Of a stretch of 64,000 bases of DNA, positions 19,487-28,751 are shown one piece after another. The stretch's first letter is position 1. Every line of letters begins with the position of its first letter. Below the pieces are notes generated by a model, which worked only from the letters and a program-made list of their open reading frames with translations, searched no databases and had not been told where the DNA came from. The position numbers and the translations under genes are program-made. This DNA is from Acidobacteriota bacterium (GTDB taxonomy: Bacteria; Acidobacteriota; Vicinamibacteria; Vicinamibacterales; UBA2999), in the NCBI GenBank assembly GCA_021730945.1, contig JAKFYH010000003.1:62001-126000 (forward strand). The letters are read 5' to 3'.

Positions 19487-20583
19487 GCGCCTTGACCGCC
19501 GCCGAGCGCACGCTGGTAGTGACCCATTTCCCGTCGCCCTACCAGGTCGAACTCTTCAACGAAGTCGAGCGGGTCCGCCCAGGCGCGATCCAGGTGTACT
19601 ACTTGCACCGCCGGCTGACGGCTCGCAAGTGGACCGGCGTGCCTCCGCTGCACGAACATCGCTATCTGGACGCGGGTCCACTTGAACTGGAGGCTGCCCG
19701 CCAGGCGATGCACCAGTTCGGGCTCGTCGTCTTTAACTTCTACAACGAGATCATCCCCGCAAAATTGATCCGTCTGCGTCAGCGATCCGGCTTGCCCTGG
19801 TGCTTCTGGGGTGAGCGTCCCGGTTACCGGTTTCCCTGGCTGGCCCGCCTGGCCCGGCGCGGGCGGCTCTCGGCCTTGCACGCCGGCCGTCAGCCGATCT
19901 GGGGCATTGGCCAGTGGGCCGTCGACGCCTACCAGCAGGAGTTCGGGTCGTCTCGCGCGTATGTCAACCTGCCGTATTTTTCCGACCTGGCTCGCTTTCA
20001 GCGCTCACAGCCCGGCGCCCCGGCGGATGGGACGACGTTTCTGTTTTCGGGTTCGCTCTCGCACCGCAAGGGCATTGAAGTGCTCGCGCATGCTTTCTTG
20101 CGACTGGCCGGCGTCGCTCCTCGAGTCAGGCTGACCATCATGGGCGAAGGGCCGCTCGACGCCAGGCTGCGGCGCCTGCTGGCGCCGTGCGACCGCGTCT
20201 CGTGGCTGGGCTTTCGCGACTGGAATGATCTGCCGGCGGCCTATCAGTCGGCGCACGTGCTCTGCGTCCCCTCGCGCCATGATGGATGGGGACTCGTGGT
20301 GCCGGAGGGACTGGCGTCGGGACTGCCCACGATTGCGACCACGCGGACCGGGGCCGCTCTCGATTTGATCGAGCCGGGCCGCAACGGCTGGTTGATCCCG
20401 GCCAACTCGGTGGAGGCGCTCTACGGGGCCATGGCCGAGGCGGCGGGGTTGCCGGTGGCGGCGTGGTCGGTGCTCAGTCGCGGCGCCAGGGACAGTGTGG
20501 CCGGCCACCAGTTGTCGCATGGGGCCGTTCGCCTGCTCAACGCGGTGGATGCCGCGCGCACCACCAGCGGCGGGGCGGTTTAG
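19483..20583 (+). CDS. Glycosyltransferase family 4
   Basis: GT4-type enzyme of 366 aa. The donor half has FLFSGSLSHRKGIEVLAHAF, LTIMGEGPLDARL and the PSRHDGWGLVVPEGLASG loop with the E-x7-E-type acidic residue. GTG 19483 overlaps the upstream stop (GTGA). The N-terminal half begins TLVVTHFPSPYQVELFNEV. Specificity cannot be predicted. Confidence 0.86.
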   Translation: MSALTAAERTLVVTHFPSPYQVELFNEVERVRPGAIQVYYLHRRLTARKWTGVPPLHEHRYLDAGPLELEAARQAMHQFGLVVFNFYNEIIPAKLIRLRQRSGLPWCFWGERPGYRFPWLARLARRGRLSALHAGRQPIWGIGQWAVDAYQQEFGSSRAYVNLPYFSDLARFQRSQPGAPADGTTFLFSGSLSHRKGIEVLAHAFLRLAGVAPRVRLTIMGEGPLDARLRRLLAPCDRVSWLGFRDWNDLPAAYQSAHVLCVPSRHDGWGLVVPEGLASGLPTIATTRTGAALDLIEPGRNGWLIPANSVEALYGAMAEAAGLPVAAWSVLSRGARDSVAGHQLSHGAVRLLNAVDAARTTSGGAV

Positions 20584-20588
20584 CCGGT

Positions 20589-22400
20589 ATGTGCGGGATT
20601 GCCGGTATCGTCGGTCGTGAGCCGGGCCGTGATCTGCGAACCCCGCTCGATCGGATGCGCCGGGCGCTGGCCCATCGCGGTCCAGACGACGAGGGCTCGT
20701 GGCAATCACCCGGCGGTCTCGCCGGGTTCGCGCATACCCGGCTGTCCATTCTTGATCCCTCGCCGGCCGGCCATCAGCCGATGACGGTGGCAGACGGGCG
20801 ATTCACGATCACCTACAACGGCGAGATCTACAACTTCGGCGCGTTGCGGCAATCGTTGCTCGGCGCCGGCGTCGCCTTTCAGTCGCACAGTGACACGGAA
20901 GTCATCCTGCGCCTGTACCAGGCCGAGGGGCCGGCGTGTGTCGAACGCCTGCGCGGCATGTTTGCGCTGGCGATCTGGGACGAGGCCGAGCAGACCTGCT
21001 TTCTTGCCCGCGACCGTTTCGGAATCAAGCCGCTCTATTTTCACGACACCGGCAGTCGCCTGGCCTTCGCGTCGGAGACGCGCGCGCTGGTCGCCTCTGG
21101 ACTGGTCGCTCCGCAAGTCGACCGGCAGGCGGCTTACGAGTACTTCCGGACTGGATCGGTGCCGGAGCCGCTGACGCTGATTGCCGGCGTGACCGCGCTT
21201 GAAGCCGGTCATCACCTGACCTGGTGTGCTGGCCGCCGGGTGTCGAAGCGCTACTGGGCCATCAGCTTCAGGCGCGGGCCGCTCGCGGGCGATCCGGTGG
21301 CGCGAACGCGCGAAGCGCTAATTGATTCCATTAAGCATCACTTCGTGAGTGATGTGCCGGTCGGCGTCTTCCTGAGTGGCGGCGTGGACTCGACGGCCAT
21401 TGTCGCCCTGGCGCAGGCCGCCGGCATGGGTCCGCTGCCGACCTTCTCCCTGACCTTTCCCGGGTTTGACGTCGATGAGGGGCCGGCGGCCAGGCGAACC
21501 GCCGCGCATTTTGGTACCACGCATACGGAGCATCCACTCGACTCGGCCGGCGCGCGCCAGCTGTTCCACCAGTTCATCGGCTCGGCCGACCAGCCGAGCA
21601 TCGATGGGTTCAACACCTACACAGTCAGCCGCCTGGCCCGCACGCACGGCATCAAGGTGGCGCTCTCGGGCCTGGGCGGCGACGAGTTGTTTGGCGGCTA
21701 TCCGTCGTTTCGCGCCGTTCCGCGACTGTTGCGGTTGGCCCGCCTCGCCCGGCTTGGCGGGCCGTTGGCGCCGGCGGCCGTACGGCTGGCCGGCGTGGTG
21801 GGTGGTTCACGCATCGCGCGGATGGCGGACCTCGTGTCGGCGCCACCCACGCTCAGCACCGCCTATCGCGCGTTCCGCGGCATCTTCAGTGATCGCGACG
21901 CCGCGGCGCTGACCGGCTTGCTGACGGATCCCGGTGAGGCATCGTGGACCGCGGACCAAGCGATCGGCGGCGCGCCGGCGGCCGAAGACGACGACCCAAC
22001 CGTGCTTGATGCGATCAGCCGGCTGGAGGTGTCGCGCTATATGCGTAACCAGTTGCTTCGCGACGCCGACGTGATGAGTATGGCGTCGGGTGTTGAATTG
22101 CGAGTACCGTTTCTCGATGCCTCTCTGGTGGCGGCGGTGACCGACATTCCGAGCGAGGTCCGCTGCCGGCCCGGCAAGGACCTGCTCGTGCGGGCCGTCC
22201 CGGAACTGCCACCCTGGGTGGCGAACCAGCCGAAGCGCGGGTTCCTGTTTCCGATGGCGCAGTGGCTGGACCGCGACTGGTCCGAGGCCCTCCAGGACGG
22301 CGGCGGGGTATCAGGCGTGAAGTTGGACACGTGGTATCGCCGGTGGGCGGTCATGGCGTTTCGACAGTGGCGAGAGCGATTGAGGGAGCACCATGGCTGA
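20589..22400 (+). CDS. asnB: Asparagine synthetase B (glutamine-hydrolysing)
   Basis: AsnB-type amidotransferase of 603 aa. It begins MCGIAGIVG, giving the N-terminal nucleophile Cys2 after Met removal, and carries RLSILDPSPAGHQPM and the ATP-pyrophosphatase PP-loop SGGVDS (263-268). AsnB homologues are frequent in polysaccharide clusters, where the acceptor may be a uronic acid on the glycan rather than aspartate; this is inference. The gene starts 5 nt after the glycosyltransferase stop and overlaps the next gene by 8 nt. Confidence 0.92.
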   Translation: MCGIAGIVGREPGRDLRTPLDRMRRALAHRGPDDEGSWQSPGGLAGFAHTRLSILDPSPAGHQPMTVADGRFTITYNGEIYNFGALRQSLLGAGVAFQSHSDTEVILRLYQAEGPACVERLRGMFALAIWDEAEQTCFLARDRFGIKPLYFHDTGSRLAFASETRALVASGLVAPQVDRQAAYEYFRTGSVPEPLTLIAGVTALEAGHHLTWCAGRRVSKRYWAISFRRGPLAGDPVARTREALIDSIKHHFVSDVPVGVFLSGGVDSTAIVALAQAAGMGPLPTFSLTFPGFDVDEGPAARRTAAHFGTTHTEHPLDSAGARQLFHQFIGSADQPSIDGFNTYTVSRLARTHGIKVALSGLGGDELFGGYPSFRAVPRLLRLARLARLGGPLAPAAVRLAGVVGGSRIARMADLVSAPPTLSTAYRAFRGIFSDRDAAALTGLLTDPGEASWTADQAIGGAPAAEDDDPTVLDAISRLEVSRYMRNQLLRDADVMSMASGVELRVPFLDASLVAAVTDIPSEVRCRPGKDLLVRAVPELPPWVANQPKRGFLFPMAQWLDRDWSEALQDGGGVSGVKLDTWYRRWAVMAFRQWRERLREHHG

Positions 22401-23763
22401 GGAATTCGGCGGACGTTCGGGCGCCATCATTGGCTTTTCCACCACCAGCGCGGGGCTGCTGATCGCCCTGGCCATGTTCCCGGCCAACCCGAGCCCGCAG
22501 GGCGCGCTGATGTGGCCCGCGACGATCCTGGCGCTCGGCATCATGGCGGTGCCCCTCGCGCGTGGCATCCTACGGTCGCCGAGAATTCTCGACGCCGAAA
22601 ACCTGGTGGCCTTTGGCTTCGTGTTCTGGATCTTGTTGGATTTGATCCAGGGCGCCTACGAATTGGACGAGGCAGCCGACTGGGCACTGCGCGATGCCTT
22701 CATCTCGGTCGGTGTGTCGGCCATGGCCATGTGGGTGGGCGTCGCCGGCCGGCCGTGGAAGGTACCAAAGTGGCTGGCTGAGATCGCGGCGCGGCCGATG
22801 GATACCAAGATCGTGAGCCGGCTGGTTCCGGTTTGCTTCCTGTTGGGCATGTTCCAGTACGCCCTGGCCACCGACTTCGACATTCCCTACATGTTCTCCT
22901 TTATCGGCCAGCCACGATGGGCGGCGCCGTGGGGCCGCGGTCAGTTGGGCGGATGGGATGCGTTTATCGACCAGTTGCAGTACTTCGGCTATGTCCTGCC
23001 CAGCCTGACCGCCCTGATGATTGCCCGCCGCGGGTTCACCTTCAGTGTGTTGCTGTCGGTGGCCGCGTCCGGCATCATGCTGGCGTTTCTGTCACAAGGC
23101 GGCGGCCGGCGCATCATCGGCGTGACCGTGGGTGCCGCGATCATCGTCTGGATCCAGGCGCAGCGGGCGCTTCCGTTCCGCCGGTTGATCGTCGCCGGCG
23201 CCGCCGCCGTTGGACTGTTGACGGCCATGCAGTTCATGCTGAACATCCGCACCGTCGGATACGACGAGTTCCTCTTTCGCGGCGAGCAGGAATACGACTA
23301 CCTGCACGTTGACGACAACTTCCTGCGGCTGGCCCAGGTGATCGAACTGGTGCCGGCGGCGCACCCGTTTATCGAATATCGCCAGCTGACCTTTACCCTG
23401 GTTCGTCCGGTGCCGCGTGTGTTCTGGCCAGGCAAGCCCGTCGACCCTGGATTCGATCTGCCGGCGATTCTGGGAATGAAGGGCCTCAGCCTGTCGACCT
23501 CCATCATCGGTGAGTGGTACTTGAGTTACGGGTGGTTCGCCGTCGTCATCGGCGGCTGGTTGCATGGGCGACTGGCACGAACGGCGAATGTGCTGCGCGC
23601 AACCGATGCCTTTCGCGCCAACCCGATCGTCTATGCGCTGGCGGTGATGGTGCTGGTGTCGGGGATGCGCTCGATGCAGGATCTGGTCATCATGAGTTAC
23701 GCACTGGTGGCGTGGTGGGCGGCCAACCGCCTGACCCAGTCGCGGGTCGAAGCCACGCGGTGA
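22393..23763 (+). CDS. Wzy-like polysaccharide polymerase (multi-pass membrane protein)
   Basis: Integral inner-membrane protein of 456 aa with roughly ten or more hydrophobic segments. A large polar loop near residues 300-370 contains RPVPRVFWPGKPVDPG and STSIIGEWYLSYGW. That loop recalls oligosaccharide repeat-unit polymerases. The ATG at 22393 overlaps asnB by 8 nt (ATGGCTGA). It could polymerise repeat units in the periplasm. A flippase is less likely because the large conserved loop and topology do not look like MATE/Wzx proteins. Confidence 0.65.
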   Translation: MAEEFGGRSGAIIGFSTTSAGLLIALAMFPANPSPQGALMWPATILALGIMAVPLARGILRSPRILDAENLVAFGFVFWILLDLIQGAYELDEAADWALRDAFISVGVSAMAMWVGVAGRPWKVPKWLAEIAARPMDTKIVSRLVPVCFLLGMFQYALATDFDIPYMFSFIGQPRWAAPWGRGQLGGWDAFIDQLQYFGYVLPSLTALMIARRGFTFSVLLSVAASGIMLAFLSQGGGRRIIGVTVGAAIIVWIQAQRALPFRRLIVAGAAAVGLLTAMQFMLNIRTVGYDEFLFRGEQEYDYLHVDDNFLRLAQVIELVPAAHPFIEYRQLTFTLVRPVPRVFWPGKPVDPGFDLPAILGMKGLSLSTSIIGEWYLSYGWFAVVIGGWLHGRLARTANVLRATDAFRANPIVYALAVMVLVSGMRSMQDLVIMSYALVAWWAANRLTQSRVEATR

Positions 23764-24932
23764 AGCTGCTGCAGGTGGTCGCGTCGTACCTGCCGGCGGT
23801 GCGCTACGGCGGCACCATCGTGTCGGTGCACGGGCTGGCCAGGGCCCTGGCGGCGCGCGGCCACGATGTGCACGTGTATACGACCAGCGTCGACGGGGCC
23901 GGCGATTCGGATGTGCCGCTCGGCGTGCCGGTGGAGCGCGACGGGGTCAAGGTCTGGTACTTCCGGTCGCCCAATCTTCGCCGCCTCTACCGCTCTCCCG
24001 ATCTCGGGGCCGCGCTTGCCCGCTCCGTCGGCGGTTTCGACGTGGTCCACACTCACGCCATCTTCCTGTGGCCGCTGTGGGCGGCGGCGCGAGCGGCGCA
24101 CCGTGCCGGCGTGCCGTACGTCGTCTCACCGCGCGGCATGCTGGAGCGCGACCTGATCGCCGAGAAGAGCACGTGGCTGAAGGGGATGTGGATTGCCATG
24201 GTTGAGCGGCGGTCGCTCGAGCAGGCGTCGGCGCTGCACGTGACCAGCGCCCGCGAGGCCGCTGAAGCTGCGGCCTTTGGATTTCGCCTGCCGGCCATGC
24301 ACGTCATTCCCAACGGCGTCGACCCTGACCCGGCCTCGAGCCGCGCGCCGTCGGCGGCGATTGCCGAAATCGCCGCCGGGCCGCCCTTTGTCCTCTTCCT
24401 GGGCCGGCTCAATTGGAAGAAGGGCATCGACCGGTTGTTCGGGGCGATGGCGCGCGTCCCGGGTGTGAGGCTGGTATTGGCCGGGAACGACGAGGACGGT
24501 TACCGGGCCGTCCTGAACGAGGTGGCCGCCCGGGTCGGCGTGTCGTCGCGGGTGGTCTACACCGGCGCTGTTGATGGCGCCGACAAGGCGGCGCTGCTGG
24601 CGCAGGCACGGATGCTGGTGCTGCCGTCCTATTCAGAAAACTTTGGCAACGTGGTGGTGGAAGCGATGGCGGCCGGTTGCCCGGCGATCGTGACGCCCGA
24701 AGTGGGCATGGCCGACGCCATCGGCGAGACCGGGGCCGGATGGGTCGTTGATGGCGATGCGGTGGACCTGTCGGGGGCGATCGCGCGGCTTGTGACCAAT
24801 GCGGCGCTGCGCGCGGAGATGGGCGAGCGCGGACGGCAGGCGGCCGCGACCCGCTTTTCGTGGGCCACGGTCGCCGGCGAAATGGAAGCTCTCTACGAAA
24901 GTGTCCGGCATCCGCAGGGACAAAGAGCGTGA
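23760..24932 (+). CDS. Glycosyltransferase family 4
   Basis: GT4 enzyme of 390 aa with a full two-domain layout. The acceptor-side N-terminus has RYGGTIVSVHGLARALAARG and VVHTHAIFLWPLWAAAR. The donor side has VLFLGRLNWKKGIDRLFGA and LPSYSENFGNVVVEAMAAG with the E-x7-E glutamates. GTG 23760 overlaps the previous gene by 4 nt. It resembles mannosyl/glucosyl GT4 enzymes but the donor is not assignable. Confidence 0.89.
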   Translation: MKLLQVVASYLPAVRYGGTIVSVHGLARALAARGHDVHVYTTSVDGAGDSDVPLGVPVERDGVKVWYFRSPNLRRLYRSPDLGAALARSVGGFDVVHTHAIFLWPLWAAARAAHRAGVPYVVSPRGMLERDLIAEKSTWLKGMWIAMVERRSLEQASALHVTSAREAAEAAAFGFRLPAMHVIPNGVDPDPASSRAPSAAIAEIAAGPPFVLFLGRLNWKKGIDRLFGAMARVPGVRLVLAGNDEDGYRAVLNEVAARVGVSSRVVYTGAVDGADKAALLAQARMLVLPSYSENFGNVVVEAMAAGCPAIVTPEVGMADAIGETGAGWVVDGDAVDLSGAIARLVTNAALRAEMGERGRQAAATRFSWATVAGEMEALYESVRHPQGQRA

Positions 24933-25693
24933 CATCGATCGCCGGTCTTGTCCTGACCTTCAACGAGGCGCCGAACCTTGCCCGGACCCTGGCCAAATTG
25001 ACCTGGCTGAGCGAGGTCGTGGTGGTGGACAGTGGCAGCACAGACGGCACGGTGGCGATCGCCGCGTCGTTCGCCAATGTCCGGGTGGTGCCGCGCACGT
25101 TCACCACTCACGAGGAGCAGTGGAACTTCGGGCTCACGGACACCGGGCTGACGGCTGACTGGGTGCTGGCCCTTGACGCCGACTACGTGCTCAGCGACGG
25201 CCTGGTTCGCGAACTTGAAACGCTCGAGCCGCCCGCCGGCACCTCCGGCTATGCCGCCTCGTTCCGCTACTGCATCGACGGCCAGCCGCTGCGCGGCGCC
25301 GCCTATCCCCCGGTGACCGTGCTCTACCGGCGTGCCGACGGCCGCTACGTCCAGGACGGCCATACCCAACGCGTCCGGATCATGGGCACCGTCGGCGTCT
25401 TGCGCGAACCCATCTTTCACGACGACCGCAAGCCGCTCAGCCACTGGTTGTGGTCACAGGCCCGCTATATGGAACTCGAGGCCGAGAAACTGGCCTCTCC
25501 CGGCCAGGTTAGCTTCGTCGACGGCGTGCGGAGGTGGATTGTGATCGCGCCGCCGGCGATGTTTGTCTATTGCTACGTGGTGCGCGGCGGCATCCTGGAC
25601 GGCTGGCCTGGCCTGTACTATGCACTCCAGCGCGCGACTTCAGAGATCATCCTGTCGCTGTTCCTGGTGCGGCGCTGGCTAGGGCCCGCCTAG
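24929..25693 (+). CDS. Glycosyltransferase family 2 (WaaE/KdtX-like)
   Basis: GT2 enzyme of 254 aa, last gene of the + strand operon. Motifs are GLVLTFNEAPNLARTL, VVVDSGSTDGTV and the DxD-containing LALDADYVLSDG. The size and motifs fit the short WaaE/KdtX-like group that adds glucose in LPS cores, although the acceptor here is likely the locus glycan. GTG 24929 overlaps the preceding stop. A hydrophobic segment near the C-terminus suggests membrane contact. Confidence 0.84.
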   Translation: MTSIAGLVLTFNEAPNLARTLAKLTWLSEVVVVDSGSTDGTVAIAASFANVRVVPRTFTTHEEQWNFGLTDTGLTADWVLALDADYVLSDGLVRELETLEPPAGTSGYAASFRYCIDGQPLRGAAYPPVTVLYRRADGRYVQDGHTQRVRIMGTVGVLREPIFHDDRKPLSHWLWSQARYMELEAEKLASPGQVSFVDGVRRWIVIAPPAMFVYCYVVRGGILDGWPGLYYALQRATSEIILSLFLVRRWLGPA

Positions 25694-25719
25694 GCGGCGG
25701 CCACGACCCGGCCCGCCGC
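25694..25719. terminator. Hairpin between converging operons
   Basis: GCGGCGG (25694-25700) pairs with CCGCCGC (25713-25719) around a 12-nt loop. It lies exactly between the ends of the converging + and - strand operons. There is no clear T-tract, so terminator function is inferred from position and stem strength. Confidence 0.5.
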
Positions 25720-25725
25720 AGCCTG

Positions 25726-26892
25726 CTAGGCCGAACTGGCGAGCCGCCCGAACAGCGCCCGGCGCGCCGGCTGATGGCGCAGGAGCGCCAGGATGAAGTC
25801 GCGGTGCCGGTTGAAGCGCGCCGTCTGGCGCACGATCGGCAGGATGCCGTCGGTCTTCGCCAGTTCGAACAAGGCATCGATATCGGTGTCGCGCATGCGT
25901 TGGGCGACGAAGCGCAGCGCCAACTGTGCCTTGAACTCCGGCTGAAACCGCGCCCGCCAGCGCCGCTCGTATTCACGCAGCGCGCCGGCGGTCAAGTTGT
26001 CTGCAGCCAGGGCCGAGTGCAGGACCTCGGCCGCGATCTCGCCGCTGACCACGCTGTAGTAAATCCCGCCACCAGTGGTCGGCTTCACCAGACCCGCCGC
26101 GTCACCCACCGCCAAGATCCGGTTGGCATAGCTGCGCCGCACGCCACCGAGCGGCAGCATCCGCCGCCGCGGGCTCGAGGCATCGGGCACCGCCACTGAC
26201 CAGCGCTCGCGCACCCGCGCCAACATCCGCGAAAAGTACTCACCGGCGTCGGCGTCGGCCATCACGCCAATGCGAACGAAGGTGCCGTAGGACCGCTGCA
26301 CGGGCACGGCCCAGGCGAAGCCCTTGGGGGCGATCTCCGATCCGAAGTGAATCTCGACATCGCCGAGGCGATCGGCCGGCAGCTCAAGCTGGGCTGACTG
26401 CAAGAACGTCGACGGCATGCCCAAGCCGAGGCGGCGCTGAAACGTGTAGTTGGCGCCGCACGCCAGCACTGCCGCGCGCGCAGTCATGATCTCGCCGCTC
26501 GCCAGGGTGATGCGGACGTCGTGGTCGCCGGGCTCGACTGCGGTGACCCGCTGGCCGCGCAGCACAGTCGCGCCTGCCGCTTCCGCCCGCCGCGACAGCG
26601 CCTCGTCGAAAACGGCGCGGTCGATGACGACGGCTTCGGTGGTTGCGGTGGTGTATTCGAACGAGTGGCCGGCCGGCGCCACGAACTTGACGGTCGATAG
26701 CGGGTTCAAGACCGACTCGGCCGGCAGGTGCAACGGTTCGATGGCGTCCTGCGCGAGCACGCCGGTGCAGTGCACCGGCATGCCGATCGCCTCGTGCTCT
26801 TCGAGCACGGTGATCGAGCGCCCGAGGGCCGCGAGGGTGCGGGCCACCGACATGCCGCCCGGACCTCCGCCAATGATCACCACATCGAGCAT
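25726..26892 (-). CDS. FAD-dependent oxidoreductase, geranylgeranyl-reductase-like
   Basis: Flavoprotein of 388 aa. The N-terminus has the FAD dinucleotide motif VVIIGGGPGGMSVA and a second FAD contact ILAVGDAAGLVKPTTGGG. The MPVHCTG cysteine segment and KGFAWAVPV resemble motifs of the geranylgeranyl reductase family. It could saturate isoprene units of the polyprenyl carrier lipid used by this locus (inference), or oxidise a sugar or phenol instead. A near-consensus -10 (TATAAT on the - strand, 26901-26906) lies 8 nt before its ATG. It is the last gene, though not necessarily co-transcribed, of the - strand block. Confidence 0.78.
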   Translation of the reverse strand: MLDVVIIGGGPGGMSVARTLAALGRSITVLEEHEAIGMPVHCTGVLAQDAIEPLHLPAESVLNPLSTVKFVAPAGHSFEYTTATTEAVVIDRAVFDEALSRRAEAAGATVLRGQRVTAVEPGDHDVRITLASGEIMTARAAVLACGANYTFQRRLGLGMPSTFLQSAQLELPADRLGDVEIHFGSEIAPKGFAWAVPVQRSYGTFVRIGVMADADAGEYFSRMLARVRERWSVAVPDASSPRRRMLPLGGVRRSYANRILAVGDAAGLVKPTTGGGIYYSVVSGEIAAEVLHSALAADNLTAGALREYERRWRARFQPEFKAQLALRFVAQRMRDTDIDALFELAKTDGILPIVRQTARFNRHRDFILALLRHQPARRALFGRLASSA

Positions 26893-26900
26893 TGCGTCAG

Positions 26901-26932
26901 ATTATACAGGCTGGTGCTGCGATCGCCGTCAA
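26901..26932 (-). promoter_or_regulatory. Promoter for the FAD oxidoreductase gene (leaderless-type)
   Basis: On the - strand TATAAT (26906-26901) is preceded by TG and lies 8 nt before the ATG at 26892. TTGACG (26932-26927) is a possible -35 with a long 20-nt spacer. The short distance leaves no room for a Shine-Dalgarno site, so the transcript may start at or next to the ATG. Confidence 0.5.
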
Positions 26933-27534
26933 ACCTTCGGGCCGCGATTCTCCCAGCGGCCGCGCACGGTGATCCAGAACGACACCAGGATCAGCCGCAG
27001 GTCCAGGCAGAATCCAGCGCGCTGCTGGTAGAGCTGGTCATAGCGAAACTTGCCGGTGCGTGGCAGATCGCGCGAGGCATATACCTGCGCCAGGCCGGTC
27101 AGGCCCGGCCGCACCCGGTGTCGGGCCTCGTAGCCGCGAATGTCACTGAGCAACAGGTGGCGGCCATCCGCGGTCGTGTCCGCTTCGCCGGGCCGCAGCG
27201 GCCGCGGCCCGACCACGCTCATGTCGCCGCGGCAGATGTTCCATAACTGCGGCAGCTCGTCGAAGGCGGTGGCGCGCAACACGCGGCCCACGCGGGTGAC
27301 CCGGGGGTCATTGGCGGTCGCCTGCACGGCGCCGGTCAGCTTTTCGGCGTCGACGACCATCGACCTGAACTTGTAGGCCAGGAACACCCGCCCGCCGCGG
27401 CCGACGCGCTCCTGCGCGAACAACACCGGTCCGCCATCGTCGAGTTTGATCGCGACGGCAATCACCAGAGCCACCGGCGAAAAAGCGAGTAACCCGGCGC
27501 CCGAGACGAGTAGGTCGAATGCGCGTTTCAGCAT
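26929..27534 (-). CDS. Initiating sugar-1-phosphate transferase (monotopic PGT, PglC-like)
   Basis: Small bacterial sugar transferase of 201 aa, consisting of the catalytic domain only, as in PglC. It has an N-terminal re-entrant hydrophobic helix (about 8-30), AYKFRSMVVDAE, the catalytic dyad in FDELPQLWN, DMSVVGPRPLRPGE and RPGLTGLAQV. It should load the first sugar-1-phosphate onto undecaprenyl phosphate at the inner membrane. The start overlaps the end of the upstream glycosyltransferase by 7 nt. The sugar is unknown; a UDP-HexNAc donor would fit the amino-sugar cassette. Confidence 0.9.
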   Translation of the reverse strand: MLKRAFDLLVSGAGLLAFSPVALVIAVAIKLDDGGPVLFAQERVGRGGRVFLAYKFRSMVVDAEKLTGAVQATANDPRVTRVGRVLRATAFDELPQLWNICRGDMSVVGPRPLRPGEADTTADGRHLLLSDIRGYEARHRVRPGLTGLAQVYASRDLPRTGKFRYDQLYQQRAGFCLDLRLILVSFWITVRGRWENRGPKV

Positions 27535-28751
27535 CGGCCGCCGACCTCATTGAGGACGCGCGCATGCGCGGCGACCTGGCGGTCCCGCGCGAACAGCGCC
27601 GACGCCGCGCGGGCGCGGATGCCCATCGCCAGGCGGCGGGCCGGGTCATCGGCCAGCGCCACGATCGCGGCCGCCAGCTCGCCGGCGTCGCCCGGCGTGG
27701 TCAGGACGCCGCTGCCATGGGCGGTGGTCAGCGCCGCCACCTCGCTTGAGGGTTCAACGGCCGCGAGGTATGGCCGGCCGGCCGCGAGGATCGGGTAGAG
27801 CTTGCTCGGCACGATGTAGCCGGCGAGTCCGGGCTTCAGCGAGACCAGGCAAACATCGCTGCTGGCGTAGGTCCAGCGCAGTTGGTCGCGCGGCTGGAAG
27901 GGGAGGAAGCGCACGTTGGCCAGCCCGCGTTCGACGACGGCGGCCTCCAGCGCGGGCCGGCGATTGCCGTCGCCGATGAAGAGGAACAGGATGTCAGCCC
28001 GCGCGCGCAGATGCGCGGCCGCCTCGATCACGGCGTCGAGGTTCTGGGAGTGGCCGATGTTGCCGGCGTGCAGGACCACAAAACGATCGCCAAGGCCATG
28101 AGCCGCGGCGAAGACGTTGTGCTTGTCGGCCGGGACAATCGCCTCGGTGTCGGCCCAGTTGTGAATCACGGTAATGGTCGAAGGCCGCGCGCCCTTGCCA
28201 TCGACCAGCCGCTGGGCCATGGTGTCGCCGAGCGCGACCACGCGGGCGGCACGCCGCACCAGCAGGCGGTTGAGCCGATCGAGCACCGCATTCACCATCG
28301 GGCTGTGAAAGTCCGCCAGCAGGCCCGCCACCTCCGGAAAGATGTCCTGGCAGAAGAACACCATGCCCCGGCGCGGCCGCGCCGCCAGCGCGGCGAGGCC
28401 GATGATCGGCGGATCGGTCAATGCCACCGTGACATCCTGCCGCGGCAGCCGCACCGCCGCCCACAACGCCGAAAGAAAATAGGTGAGGTAGTTGGTGGCG
28501 CGGCCGGCGAAGCGACGCTGCGAAAATGTCGTCCCCGCGGCGCGGACAATCTCAACACCGTTGCGCGTCTCCCGGCCCGGCAGTTGCTCGCCCGTGATCG
28601 GATGACCGGTCACGACCGTAACAGCCATGCCGTGGACCGCCACGAGGTCCTCGGCCAGTTCGGTCAGCAACTGGCCGGTCGCGCCGGTGTCAGGCCAGTA
28701 CGAGCGGTTGAAGTAACAGACCCGCAGCGGAGCGGTAGCAGGTGCGGGCAT
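27528..28751 (-). CDS. Glycosyltransferase family 4 (WbuB-like)
   Basis: GT4 enzyme of 407 aa. The acceptor half has YWPDTGATGQLLTELAEDL and VFFCQDIFPEVAGLL. The donor half has FVVLHAGNIGHSQNLDAVIEAA and VPSKLYPILAAGRP. This pattern matches WbuB/WcaI-type enzymes that act early, next to the initiating transferase. Its start shares one base with the carbamoyltransferase stop (TGATG), and its end overlaps the PGT start, consistent with consecutive steps. Confidence 0.87.
   Translation of the reverse strand: MPAPATAPLRVCYFNRSYWPDTGATGQLLTELAEDLVAVHGMAVTVVTGHPITGEQLPGRETRNGVEIVRAAGTTFSQRRFAGRATNYLTYFLSALWAAVRLPRQDVTVALTDPPIIGLAALAARPRRGMVFFCQDIFPEVAGLLADFHSPMVNAVLDRLNRLLVRRAARVVALGDTMAQRLVDGKGARPSTITVIHNWADTEAIVPADKHNVFAAAHGLGDRFVVLHAGNIGHSQNLDAVIEAAAHLRARADILFLFIGDGNRRPALEAAVVERGLANVRFLPFQPRDQLRWTYASSDVCLVSLKPGLAGYIVPSKLYPILAAGRPYLAAVEPSSEVAALTTAHGSGVLTTPGDAGELAAAIVALADDPARRLAMGIRARAASALFARDRQVAAHARVLNEVGGRC

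Noticed and set aside
22393-23763. Wzx-type flippase
   Set aside because: The large periplasmic-like loop with RPVPRVFWPGKP and the lack of a regular 12-14 helix MATE pattern fit a polymerase better.
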